A DNA stretch of 46,457 nucleotides from Candidatus Roizmanbacteria bacterium RIFCSPHIGHO2_12_FULL_38_13 (GTDB lineage: Bacteria; Patescibacteriota; Microgenomatia; UBA1406; GWC2-37-13): contig MFZZ01000009.1 in NCBI GenBank assembly GCA_001789555.1, positions 1,093 through 47,549 on the forward strand. Direction: 5' to 3'. A program made the translations under genes and the position numbers. This document shows positions 8,295 to 17,500 of this stretch, in pieces (positions within the stretch are counted from its first letter, which is position 1; each line of letters begins with the position of its first letter). The notes beneath the pieces were generated by a model. The model did no database searches. It was not told where the DNA came from and was given only the letters and a program-made list of their open reading frames with translations.

Positions 8295-9635
8295 CTATAA
8301 AGCCAAAAACAATCCCGCGCCAATAATTACCAATCCGATGCTGGTCACAAATATCGGCACCATATCGATACCACTGACTGGCGGAGGAGGTGTCGGGGTT
8401 GTTGTCAAAGTAGTATCAACAATTTCTGTAGGCTCCGGTGTTGGCGATTCTTGCCGGGTCGGAGTCAGGGATCCTGTAGGAGTTAGCGATCCCGTCGGAC
8501 TCATTATTGGAGTAACCGAGCCTGACGGAGTTGCGGTTGTAGCTAACACTTGCTCACCGCTTTTAATGATCGTAAAACGTCTTGACATATTTATAGTCTG
8601 GCCTCGCTCGTTCTTGGTGTTTAAGATCAAGGTATATGCTCCGGGACGAAAAGTGGTTTTAGCTTCTATCAGCCAGTTGCCCTCTTGATCGACTTTTACT
8701 TTGCGTGAAAAAACAGGATTAGCGTCAATACTCACGGTCACATACTCATTGGGGATACCCTTGCCATTGATGATCGGAGAGGAGCCGGGAATGACAGCGT
8801 TTTGTTTTGGATAGCGTATTTCTACACGATAACCGGAGTTGTTTGATTTTGTTGGTTTATCGGTCGTGGAAAGTACATTATCGCCCTCTAAAAAAGAATA
8901 ATTTTTACCTATGATAACTGTTTGTGGTAACGGACTGGCTTTCGAAATTGTGGACTTAACGACAGATTGCTGATTTTCAGAATAAACGTTGATTGTTAAA
9001 ATTGTATTTAATTCTACCGTCGATGGGCGCAGTGTCTCCTTTTGGACAATATGCTGCATGGGCACGAGCCATTCGCCCGTTTGACCTGTAGTTGATGCCA
9101 GTGGTACCGCACCTCCTATGTTCACCAAAACTACTGCTTCTTCAAGCGGTTGTCCATCTGGTAAAACGATTGTGCCATATGCAGGTGATAAAGTATTTCC
9201 CGGCAAAGATTCTGGCAGTGTTCGCAGCGTAAACGGTGCACCTGCAGGATCGGATATTAATTCACTATTGCTTATTAATCTATAGTAGTAAAGCGTGTCT
9301 GGTTTTAAATTTTTTAGGACAACATAATGATACAGCCGTTCTTTTCTTTTATCGATATCGCGTTCGTCAACTGCAACTTGATCTAGTTTTGAAGGATTTT
9401 CCCCATAGGTCACCCAGCCCTGATCGACAGTCGGCACCTCCCAGAATACACCCGATTGTTGTGGTAATACGTTGACTACCTGATGTTTTGAGACTGTTTG
9501 TTTGGAGGCTCTCGTAAACTTCACACTCGAGCTATAGTAAACAATTACTGCCGAAACAGCAACGATCACCGCAGCAATAACCATGTACCTTGACGGTCTT
9601 GATTGAGATTGAAAATAAAGATCACTATATGACAT
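8295..9635 (-). CDS. Surface-anchored protein: N-terminal TM, FN3/Ig-like regions, Ser/Thr/Pro-rich stalk, C-terminal TM
   Basis: SRYMVIAAVIVAVSAVIVYY; KPDTLYYYRLIS; PTGSLTPTGSLTPT...PTPPPP; C-terminal MVPIFVTSIGLVIIGAGLFLAL. Confidence 0.7.
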   Translation of the reverse strand: MSYSDLYFQSQSRPSRYMVIAAVIVAVSAVIVYYSSSVKFTRASKQTVSKHQVVNVLPQQSGVFWEVPTVDQGWVTYGENPSKLDQVAVDERDIDKRKERLYHYVVLKNLKPDTLYYYRLISNSELISDPAGAPFTLRTLPESLPGNTLSPAYGTIVLPDGQPLEEAVVLVNIGGAVPLASTTGQTGEWLVPMQHIVQKETLRPSTVELNTILTINVYSENQQSVVKSTISKASPLPQTVIIGKNYSFLEGDNVLSTTDKPTKSNNSGYRVEIRYPKQNAVIPGSSPIINGKGIPNEYVTVSIDANPVFSRKVKVDQEGNWLIEAKTTFRPGAYTLILNTKNERGQTINMSRRFTIIKSGEQVLATTATPSGSVTPIMSPTGSLTPTGSLTPTRQESPTPEPTEIVDTTLTTTPTPPPPVSGIDMVPIFVTSIGLVIIGAGLFLAL

Positions 9636-9638
9636 ATT

Positions 9639-9821
9639 TTAGGGTGTTTTTCTTTGCAAAGTTTCTATGACCTTCGTATCAATAGAATAGTCTACCGAAA
9701 ACGACTGAATGTCCCCTTCAGTTGGTGTGCTCTTGTGAATTAGATAAAGTTCAGAAATCACCCATACTATAATGGTAACAAATATTGCGACAGCAATTAG
9801 TAGTAGTTCTTTTTGATTCAT
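9639..9821 (-). CDS. Small single-pass membrane protein
   Basis: 60 aa ORF, LLLIAVAIFVTIIVWVI; tightly spaced with neighbours. Confidence 0.55.
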   Translation of the reverse strand: MNQKELLLIAVAIFVTIIVWVISELYLIHKSTPTEGDIQSFSVDYSIDTKVIETLQRKTP

Positions 9822-10396
9822 AGATATAATCCCTTAATCAACATTGTAATTGTAAACTGTTCGACTGTAGCTCCATCTTGAGAATCTTTCGAAATTTCTA
9901 AATTCTCAATAGTCTTGATTCTGCGTTGATCTGTCAGTGCATTCAAAAAATTCTGGAGCCCAAATATATCGCTTTGTGCATTTAAAGTCATATTATATCC
10001 TTTCAAACCCTCCAACTTTTCCTCCGACTTGATTTTGACTTCTTCGACGTTTATAGAATTTAGGATCACTGCCGAGTCTGTAGCACTTTTCCGTAAATCT
10101 TCAAACACCTTGGCTACTGCCGGACTTGCGGGAAGGGCTTCGTCCAACAAGTAAAACTGGTCACGATACTGCTCCACTTTGGTCTGATAGTCGACAATTT
10201 TCTGAATTTCGACCTCGAACTCCTGGCTTTTGAGCTTCAGGTCTTGAAGTTCTTTTTGTAGGTTAAATGCCGTCATAAGATTTGGTCTAATCGCAAATAC
10301 CAAAAAGAACGCGAAGATAATGAAAAAAAAGATGTTGTAAGAATAGTTTTGAATTTTTTGATCCTTTAGCTGATCAAGTATTTTCTTGCTGTCCAT
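9818..10396 (-). CDS. PilO-like type IV pilus inner-membrane protein
   Basis: N-terminal TM, coiled coil (LQKELQDLKLKSQEFEVEIQKI), LDEALPASPAV-like PilO pattern. Confidence 0.6.
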   Translation of the reverse strand: MDSKKILDQLKDQKIQNYSYNIFFFIIFAFFLVFAIRPNLMTAFNLQKELQDLKLKSQEFEVEIQKIVDYQTKVEQYRDQFYLLDEALPASPAVAKVFEDLRKSATDSAVILNSINVEEVKIKSEEKLEGLKGYNMTLNAQSDIFGLQNFLNALTDQRRIKTIENLEISKDSQDGATVEQFTITMLIKGLYL

Positions 10397-10922
10397 TTGT
10401 TGGTATAAACTCTGTTAACTCAAGACTAAAATCATAACCAGTTTCGGTTTTGGTTATATTTGTAAGGGTTGTGCTTTTAAATCTTTTATCCTGTTGGAGT
10501 TTTTCATAAAATACCTTGACCGAATCAATGTTGGCTGCCGAACCTTCAAATTGGGTCAATTCGACGCCAAAGGAAATCGAATTAATGGTGAGATCCGAAG
10601 GCAGTGATTGAAAAAAATATGAATAAAGCTGCTGCATTGTAGTTTGTTTTTCATAAAGAGATTTAATATTTTTTATTTTTGTATCAAGCTCTTTTACCTT
10701 TTCAAGAAGGGTGCTGGTGGCATCAACTATCGCTTTTTTTTGCAAAAGAAGATCGCGGGTATCTACAATATCTTGATCCACCTTAAATCTATAAAAAAAA
10801 ACGCAGATCGTAACAAACTGGGTGATGACAAGGATATAGCGTAGATAATGAAGCGAAAAGTAAGTAATTTTGTCTAACGTGCTTTTGTGCTTCTCGGAAA
10901 GCAAATTTAACTGGTATTTCAT
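10374..10922 (-). CDS. PilN-like type IV pilus assembly protein
   Basis: MKYQLNLLSEK N-terminus, single TM, coiled coil, LPSDLTINSISF pattern; adjacent to pilO-like gene. Confidence 0.65.
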   Translation of the reverse strand: MKYQLNLLSEKHKSTLDKITYFSLHYLRYILVITQFVTICVFFYRFKVDQDIVDTRDLLLQKKAIVDATSTLLEKVKELDTKIKNIKSLYEKQTTMQQLYSYFFQSLPSDLTINSISFGVELTQFEGSAANIDSVKVFYEKLQQDKRFKSTTLTNITKTETGYDFSLELTEFIPTNGQQENT

Positions 10923-11173
10923 TATTTTGACTGACTCAATCTACTAACTCTTCCTTTTAATCTCGCTCCTTTGTTTTTATGGATAACGCGCATTTTAACC
11001 GCCTTGTCGATAACAGAATAGGCTTTCGAGACAGTGGTCTCTACTTTTTTAGTTTTTTTTCCTGCCTTCATATTCTTCATTATATCTTTTATCGCAGTTT
11101 CATATCTTGCATTTCTTGATGCACGCATCACATCTTGGCGCATCTTCTTTTTAGCTGATTTTATTCGTGGCAT
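10922..11173 (-). CDS. rpsT: 30S ribosomal protein S20
   Basis: MPRIKSAKKKMRQDVMRASRNARYETAIKD...SVIDKAVKMRVIHKNKGARLKGRVSRL. Confidence 0.92.
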   Translation of the reverse strand: MPRIKSAKKKMRQDVMRASRNARYETAIKDIMKNMKAGKKTKKVETTVSKAYSVIDKAVKMRVIHKNKGARLKGRVSRLSQSK

Positions 11174-11240
11174 AATTATCTTCACACCCCCCTTATTTAA
11201 AAACTATTAACTAGTAATCTCTGCAAATAAATATTAAAGC

Positions 11241-11699
11241 TTATACCTTAAACTCTTTCTCTAACAATCTTTTTCCGTATGACCCGCTAAACTTAAACGT
11301 GCCTTTGACGGGTCCTTCAATCGAATGATAACGACAGACTCCAGACGAACAGGTTCCAAAAGTTATATCTTCGGTCACGGTTGATTTTCCATTCACGTCG
11401 ATACTGCCAAAAACTCCTTCAATACTTCCTGAAGTCGTATTGTAAGAAAGCTCGTACTCGATTTTTTTGGTGCCGCTTGGTACTGCGGAAATAGTAATCA
11501 CTGCGTCTTTGTCGCCTTTGACTTGGGCTTTAACCGAAGAATCAACAGTTGGGATCACCTCGACTGGTTCACCAAAAACTGTTTCCTTATCCTCTGCTGT
11601 TTCTGAAGCCTTTCGACCAAAAGTGAAAAAACCAATTATAACAAGAAGCACAACGATTACCCCTGCAACAATGAGATATTGGCGTGGTATTGATTTCAT
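11241..11699 (-). CDS. Hypothetical secreted/anchored protein
   Basis: ORF with N-terminal TM YLIVAGVIVVLLVIIGFF. Confidence 0.55.
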   Translation of the reverse strand: MKSIPRQYLIVAGVIVVLLVIIGFFTFGRKASETAEDKETVFGEPVEVIPTVDSSVKAQVKGDKDAVITISAVPSGTKKIEYELSYNTTSGSIEGVFGSIDVNGKSTVTEDITFGTCSSGVCRYHSIEGPVKGTFKFSGSYGKRLLEKEFKV

Positions 11700-11730
11700 G
11701 GATTAAAAAAAATTTTAACGAATAAAAATA

Positions 11731-13086
11731 CTATAACACTTTTGCAAAATATGAGGAAATTGCATCCAAAGCCAATCGTTCTTGTTTCATCGAGTCTCGA
11801 TGACGTATAGTTACCGTTGCGTCATCAATCGTTTGATAATCGATTGTTATACAATACGGTGTACCGATCTCGTCCTGTCTGCGATACATCTTTCCAATAT
11901 TTCCTGCGTTGTCGTATTCGACAACAAACTCGTGTCTCAAATCATTGTACAAGTTCGCGGCGATTTTTTGAAGCTTTTCATCTTTCTGTAACGGAAAAAT
12001 CGCCGCCTTTATCGGCGCTATTTTAGGATCAAAAGCAAGATAGGTACGCATTTTTCCTTTAATTTCCGAAACACGGTAGGCATTATGTAGGATAACCAAT
12101 ATGAGTCGTGAAAGTCCGAATGTCGGCTCGATAACGTGAGGAATATATGATTCTCCCGATTGTTGATCACGATAGGCAAGATTTACTCCGGAATGTTTCA
12201 TATGATTTGCCAGGTCAAAATCGGTGCGATACGCAACTGCCCAGATCTCTTTCCAGCCAAAAGGAAACTGGTATTCCAGATCTACTGTGCGTGTTGAATA
12301 ATGAGATCGTTCATGCTCCTCATGCTCACGCCAACGCAAACGTTGCTCATCAATACCAAGTATTTTTGCAAATTTTTTGAGCTCCTCCTGCCAATAAGAA
12401 AAAGTTTTTTTCCACTCGTTTTTCCGAATAAAGTACTCAAACTCCATTAAGTCAAACTCGAGTGTTCGAAACACCGCCTGTCCCATGGTAATCTCATTTC
12501 TGAATGCTTTTCCGACTTGAGCGATTCCAAACGGGATCTGCACGCGCATCGTATCTAATACATTTTTGTAGTTTAAAAATATTCCCTGCGCAATTTCACC
12601 CCGCAGGTAAGCTTTTGATTTTGCCTCCTCAACAATACCAATTGAGGTTTCAAAAAGAAGGTTGAATTTCCGAACATCGGTAAAATCGCTTGATCCGCAA
12701 CGCGGACATTTGAGTTTATGTGTTTTTATAATTTCGGTAAGTTTTTCGATAGGAAGTCCCTCGACTTTGGTGTCTGGGAGCTGATCCTCGATGAGATGAT
12801 CGGCGCGAGTGCGAAATTTACATTTTTTACAATCTATAAGAGCGTCGGTAAAACCGGACACATGACCGGACGCTTCCCAGACTTTCGGGTTTAAAAAAAT
12901 GCTGGCCTCTATGCCGACCATGTTTGTGCGAGTTGTGACAAAGAACTTCCACCAAAGATCACGCAGATTGTTTTTTAGTAATGTTCCATAGTGGCCGAAA
13001 TCCCACGTATTGGCGAGACCTCCGTAGATCTCGGATGAAGGATAAAAAAAACCGCGGCGTTTTGCCAAAGATATTATATCGTCCAT
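11731..13086 (-). CDS. glyS: Glycyl-tRNA synthetase (dimeric class II)
   Basis: RRGFFYPSSEIYGGLANTWDFGHYG; GIAQVGKAFRNEIT; EPTFGLSRL motifs. Confidence 0.95.
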   Translation of the reverse strand: MDDIISLAKRRGFFYPSSEIYGGLANTWDFGHYGTLLKNNLRDLWWKFFVTTRTNMVGIEASIFLNPKVWEASGHVSGFTDALIDCKKCKFRTRADHLIEDQLPDTKVEGLPIEKLTEIIKTHKLKCPRCGSSDFTDVRKFNLLFETSIGIVEEAKSKAYLRGEIAQGIFLNYKNVLDTMRVQIPFGIAQVGKAFRNEITMGQAVFRTLEFDLMEFEYFIRKNEWKKTFSYWQEELKKFAKILGIDEQRLRWREHEEHERSHYSTRTVDLEYQFPFGWKEIWAVAYRTDFDLANHMKHSGVNLAYRDQQSGESYIPHVIEPTFGLSRLILVILHNAYRVSEIKGKMRTYLAFDPKIAPIKAAIFPLQKDEKLQKIAANLYNDLRHEFVVEYDNAGNIGKMYRRQDEIGTPYCITIDYQTIDDATVTIRHRDSMKQERLALDAISSYFAKVL

Positions 13087-13099
13087 ATGTTTATATTCC

Positions 13100-13127
13100 C
13101 TATCCCCTATGCGCTATTTTCTAATAA
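13100..13127. repeat. Degenerate heptamer array CTATCCC CTATGCG CTATTTT CTAATAA
   Basis: Direct reading; fills recO-glyS spacer. Confidence 0.7.
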
Positions 13128-13128
13128 G

Positions 13129-13656
13129 CTAAAGTATATCATGATACGGCAGCTTTTCTTCAATATTGTTTTCCACTATTTGCAGCAGCTGCGGCAGTTT
13201 GTGTTTTTGATCACCGTAGCCCAAGATATTTAATGTCTTTTGTAATATCTTTGTGAGTGTCGCCTTAACATGAGCATCCGGCTTTGAAACCTCGATAAAA
13301 AACTTTTTAGTCAGCTTGTAAATTTCGTACTCGTTTTGTTCTTCTGGCAAAAGACGGTCAAGAGTGAATAAATATAAATAGACTGCATCGGACTTGACTT
13401 TATTCCTTACTTTAATAAAGCCGGAGATAAGTTCGGTAGAGCGCAAATACCAGATCTCATGAGATTTTTGCATTTGGATGTTGATAAGATTTCCGGTCTG
13501 TATATGGGCCGCCCTTCGCGAAGTCAGTTTTTTTACGCCTTTTGCAATCGCAGTAATTTTGCCAAAATCCGCAGAAAAAAACGTCACCAAAACGTCTTTA
13601 TGAAGAAGAGATTTTTTCTTGAGTACAAAACCGTCTGTTTTTATCCTGTCGTCCAT
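13129..13656 (-). CDS. recO: DNA repair protein RecO
   Basis: DGFVLKKKSLLHKDVLVTFFSADFGKITAIAKGVKK. Confidence 0.85.
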   Translation of the reverse strand: MDDRIKTDGFVLKKKSLLHKDVLVTFFSADFGKITAIAKGVKKLTSRRAAHIQTGNLINIQMQKSHEIWYLRSTELISGFIKVRNKVKSDAVYLYLFTLDRLLPEEQNEYEIYKLTKKFFIEVSKPDAHVKATLTKILQKTLNILGYGDQKHKLPQLLQIVENNIEEKLPYHDIL

Positions 13657-13660
13657 GATT

Positions 13661-15568
13661 TTATTTTAGCTCTTTGTCGGTTTTTAGTAGTCCTTCAAAA
13701 GCTGTTTTACCATCGACTTTTACCTCCCAAGTCTGCTTTTCGACACCAGGCTGTTTCTGGATAAGCAGTTTGTAATCTTTGCTACTTATCGAGCTTGGCA
13801 AGGTATACTCAACCGTCACTGTGGCCGAACCTTTTGGATCAACAGTCATAAAACCTTCAAACACGGTTTTTCCAAGTTCGTCATAGGTCAGAGTTTTTGT
13901 TTTTGATCCTTTGAAACTCACAAGTTTCGAACCTTCGGGAACATAGAATCTGATCCAGTTGCGAAGTGTGGCGTTCAGACAGAGTCCGCCTCGTTCCAAA
14001 TTACAATCGGATGGTGGATGTGGATTTTTAAACTGAATTGTCACGGTACGTTTTATCTCACCACCAAGTGTAGTTTCGGAGGTTACTTTTTCATCGATGA
14101 ACATATTGGACTTGGCGCCGGCGAAGTTCACGTTATTTATGTGAATAAAGTCGCCCTCGTAATCACGGATGCGTCCTGCATAGTTTAGTTTGGTTACAGC
14201 CTCTTGAGATGCTTTATCTGTAAAATAAAGCAAGATATGTTTTTCATCAAGATTGGTAAACATTGTCTGCGCAAGCTGTCCCCAGTATTTTGAGGGTGAA
14301 AAACCAACGGCTTTATAAAAAAGTTCAAGCATCAGATTTCCCAGAATCCTTTTGCGATCAACCTTCACATAATTGACCGGTCGATCGACAATGTCAAAAA
14401 GGGTGTAAATAACCTGCGGACAGTCACAGCGTTTATCTTTCTCTGCCGAAAAATTTATGCCGTTGACCTGTGTATCACCGAAAATTTTGAGCATGTCTAC
14501 GAGTACTTTGGAATCCATGGTAATAATCCCGTCGTAATCGATACTATTTCCCGCTTTCGAATAAAGTGACTCAAAAAGCCTGACCGACTCAACAAAGTCG
14601 GGGGAAAGGTTACTGTCACGAATATAAAATCGTGTTACATCTTTGTGATAATCCAGTATCTTTTCAGGTGCTGCCGGATGGGACGCAATGTTATTATCGA
14701 TGTCGTACATATCACTTGATTCTTTGATCGATATCTTACCCTTGTTTATGTTAAAAACGGCATAAAAAGTAAAAAATCCGCCCGTTGCACGGCGCTCGGC
14801 GGTGTTTTGGAACAGGATAAGATAATTCTTTTCTTCCTCTGACCCGAGGATGTTAGGAAGCTGTTTTAAGAAAGGTTTGGAGTCGACAAAAAGTGTCGCC
14901 ATGCCTTCAAATTGGTTTTTAGCTTGCTCCAGATTTTCTCTTATTACATATTTACCTAACTGCTTTGGATAACGTTTTGGATTTATAGTTTCAATGCGTT
15001 TTTCGGCTTCGTCGATGTTTTTGGCCACGCTGTCAATGCGCGTCAACATTTTGTCAAGCGTGAGAACCGCCGTCTGTAGCCTTTCCTCGGCTGATTTTTC
15101 GTAAAAATTTTGCTCACCTTTTTTAAGACCGATAAGATCGGCATAAGGATAGATCGCCGTTATCGACTCGTCCCCTGCTTTGATAATATAACGACCCGCT
15201 TCAACACCATTTTTAAAATCGGAAACGTAAGGAATAAACGTCGCCCAGTAAACACTGCTTGACTCTTTTTCAAATGCCTCATATTTTTTTGATACAACGG
15301 CAATATGTTTTTTGATGAGATCAATGTCGTTTGACTTTATATCCTTTTTAAGAAGCTGCGCCTCTTTGGCAAGCTCCATGCCAGCTGCTCGTATCCGCAT
15401 AACGGGCGAAACTATGAGAAAATATCCGATGACTCCTAAAATTAAGACAACGGCAAGACTTATGCCTCCGATCCGCTTTAATTTCTTTTTATCTCCCTTA
15501 AAAAAATTTGAAAAATTAAAACTGCTTTTTTTTGTTCCCGATTTAAATGTTGACGAAAATTTATACAT
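13661..15568 (-). CDS. DUF4012 domain membrane protein
   Basis: N-terminal TM; NYLILFQNTAERRATGGFFTFYAVFNINKGKI typical of DUF4012. Confidence 0.85.
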   Translation of the reverse strand: MYKFSSTFKSGTKKSSFNFSNFFKGDKKKLKRIGGISLAVVLILGVIGYFLIVSPVMRIRAAGMELAKEAQLLKKDIKSNDIDLIKKHIAVVSKKYEAFEKESSSVYWATFIPYVSDFKNGVEAGRYIIKAGDESITAIYPYADLIGLKKGEQNFYEKSAEERLQTAVLTLDKMLTRIDSVAKNIDEAEKRIETINPKRYPKQLGKYVIRENLEQAKNQFEGMATLFVDSKPFLKQLPNILGSEEEKNYLILFQNTAERRATGGFFTFYAVFNINKGKISIKESSDMYDIDNNIASHPAAPEKILDYHKDVTRFYIRDSNLSPDFVESVRLFESLYSKAGNSIDYDGIITMDSKVLVDMLKIFGDTQVNGINFSAEKDKRCDCPQVIYTLFDIVDRPVNYVKVDRKRILGNLMLELFYKAVGFSPSKYWGQLAQTMFTNLDEKHILLYFTDKASQEAVTKLNYAGRIRDYEGDFIHINNVNFAGAKSNMFIDEKVTSETTLGGEIKRTVTIQFKNPHPPSDCNLERGGLCLNATLRNWIRFYVPEGSKLVSFKGSKTKTLTYDELGKTVFEGFMTVDPKGSATVTVEYTLPSSISSKDYKLLIQKQPGVEKQTWEVKVDGKTAFEGLLKTDKELK

Positions 15569-15659
15569 ATGAATATCTACTAATAAAAGTTAATGATACC
15601 TGATTTTACCAAACTTTGTAAATATATACTGATAACCCAAATTCCGACAAATGACCACT

Positions 15660-16331
15660 CTAAACTGCTCCCTTTCCGGTCAGCATGACTAGCGGTGTTT
15701 TTAAAATTATCATCAGGTCATTTTTGAGTGAAATTTCATCGACATACATCGAATCCATGACAATTCGCTCGTCAAAATTGATTTCCGACCGACCCGAGAC
15801 CTGCCAAAGTCCGGTTATGCCCGGCTTCACAGACAGTACTTTTTTCATGAGCTTTTGGGTGTGGGGATATGCTCTTTGCTGGTTTTTCAGCTCGTCGGGA
15901 TAATATGCCCTTGGCCCAACCAAACTCATATCGCCCATGAAAACATTGACAAACTGGGGCAACTCGTCAAGTGAGTGTTTGCGTATAAATTTGCCCACCG
16001 TGGTGACTCTGGGGTCGTTATAAAGTTTGTAACTGCCTCTTTTATATTCATAATAAAGTTTTTTAAAACGCGGGTCGGTACGAAGAAGGTTGTGAGCATT
16101 TTCGATCATCGAACGAAACTTGTACATTTTGAATTTTTGGGCTTTTTCACCGATACGTTCCGGCACATCGGCAAATACTGGACCTTTTGAAGTGAGTTTA
16201 ATAAGTATCATGATGATGACGGCCGGAATTGCAAAAATAGCAATAGCAATTAATGACAAGACAATATCCATAACCCGCTTTGTGTACGTTTTATAGATTT
16301 TTCCGTAAACCATTGAGGATTTTTTTGCCAT
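15660..16331 (-). CDS. Polyprenyl glycosylphosphotransferase (bacterial sugar transferase)
   Basis: KRVMDIVLSLIAI, KMYKFRSM, HSLDELPQFVNVFMGDMSLVGPRAY, KPGITGLWQVSGRS. Confidence 0.93.
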   Translation of the reverse strand: MAKKSSMVYGKIYKTYTKRVMDIVLSLIAIAIFAIPAVIIMILIKLTSKGPVFADVPERIGEKAQKFKMYKFRSMIENAHNLLRTDPRFKKLYYEYKRGSYKLYNDPRVTTVGKFIRKHSLDELPQFVNVFMGDMSLVGPRAYYPDELKNQQRAYPHTQKLMKKVLSVKPGITGLWQVSGRSEINFDERIVMDSMYVDEISLKNDLMIILKTPLVMLTGKGAV

Positions 16332-16353
16332 GCAGATATAGTTTCAACGATTA

Positions 16354-17442
16354 TTACGTAAGGTGTTCGTTTTTTGTACCTTGGAAACTTTCAACCAACT
16401 TTTTAATTTCTTTCACCGCTGATTTTTTTGCAACCAGGACAACATCATGTGTGTTTACTACTAGTATATCATCTAGACAAACGCCGACAACTAACTTTTT
16501 ATCTTCATAATTGTAAACCAGATTATCTTCGGATTTCTGCAACAAGACATGACCTTTCGTAATATTGTCATTACGCTCCTGTTCCAGAGCTTCTTTCAAA
16601 GCCTCCCAGGCCCCTACATCGCTCCACCCTATATCTTCAACGACCACATAAGCTTTTTCCTTATCAAGTTGTTCAAGAATAGCGTTATCAAAACTGATCT
16701 CGGGCATTTCCGAGTAATGATTGGCAAGTCTGTCTCTAAAAGCTTTATTTTCGTGATCGTTGCCAATAATTTTTTGCATAACTTCATAAATATTTGGAGA
16801 GTACCGCTTAAATAAGCTGTAGATAAAGGATGGAGTCGAGACAAAATAACCTAAGTTCCAGCAATGATGTTTGTCCTTAAAATATTCATCTGCTGTCGTC
16901 TGGTCGGGTCGATATTTAAAACCTTCAAAACTATGAAATGCCACATCGCCCTCATTCATTATCTTCGCACCTGTCTGTATCCAGCCAAGATTCTCCGAGG
17001 CGAACCTAGGTTTTTGTCCGATAAATATTATGCGTTCCGCGTCTTTTTTGATCAGTTTACTGGATTCGAAAATGATATGCTTAAAAACTTCAATTTGTTT
17101 GACCAGATGATCGCTCCAGAGGATAATGACAGGCTCATGAGGGAAACGTAAAGAGAGATATCCCATCATCAGGGCAACTGCCGGACCAACGTCCTTTTTA
17201 GCAGGTTCGGCAATGATATTTTCATGAGGTACAAAAGGCAGCTGTTCTTTGATAAAATTGACATATTCTCCTCCAGTTGAGATAAAGATGTCTTCGGGTG
17301 CAAACTCGGGCAACAACCTTTCGGTCGCAAGCTGTAAAGTAGATTTATCACCAATTACTTTTTCAAACTGCTTGGGAGATTTTTTCCTTGAAAGAGGCCA
17401 AAGCCTCGTGCCAACACCGCCTGCAAATATTACTGCCTTCAT
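16354..17442 (-). CDS. Mannose-1-phosphate guanylyltransferase
   Basis: MKAVIFAGGVGTRLWPLSRKKSPKQF; EDIGWSDVGAWEALKE. Confidence 0.93.
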   Translation of the reverse strand: MKAVIFAGGVGTRLWPLSRKKSPKQFEKVIGDKSTLQLATERLLPEFAPEDIFISTGGEYVNFIKEQLPFVPHENIIAEPAKKDVGPAVALMMGYLSLRFPHEPVIILWSDHLVKQIEVFKHIIFESSKLIKKDAERIIFIGQKPRFASENLGWIQTGAKIMNEGDVAFHSFEGFKYRPDQTTADEYFKDKHHCWNLGYFVSTPSFIYSLFKRYSPNIYEVMQKIIGNDHENKAFRDRLANHYSEMPEISFDNAILEQLDKEKAYVVVEDIGWSDVGAWEALKEALEQERNDNITKGHVLLQKSEDNLVYNYEDKKLVVGVCLDDILVVNTHDVVLVAKKSAVKEIKKLVESFQGTKNEHLT

Positions 17443-17465
17443 ATGTTTAATAATATTAATTTAAT

Positions 17466-17500
17466 CTACAAGCTACCGACTATCAGCTACAATCTACTGA
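17466..17500. repeat. Degenerate heptamer array CTACAAG CTACCGA CTATCAG CTACAAT CTACTGA
   Basis: Direct reading; five consecutive 7-mers sharing CTA. Confidence 0.8.
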
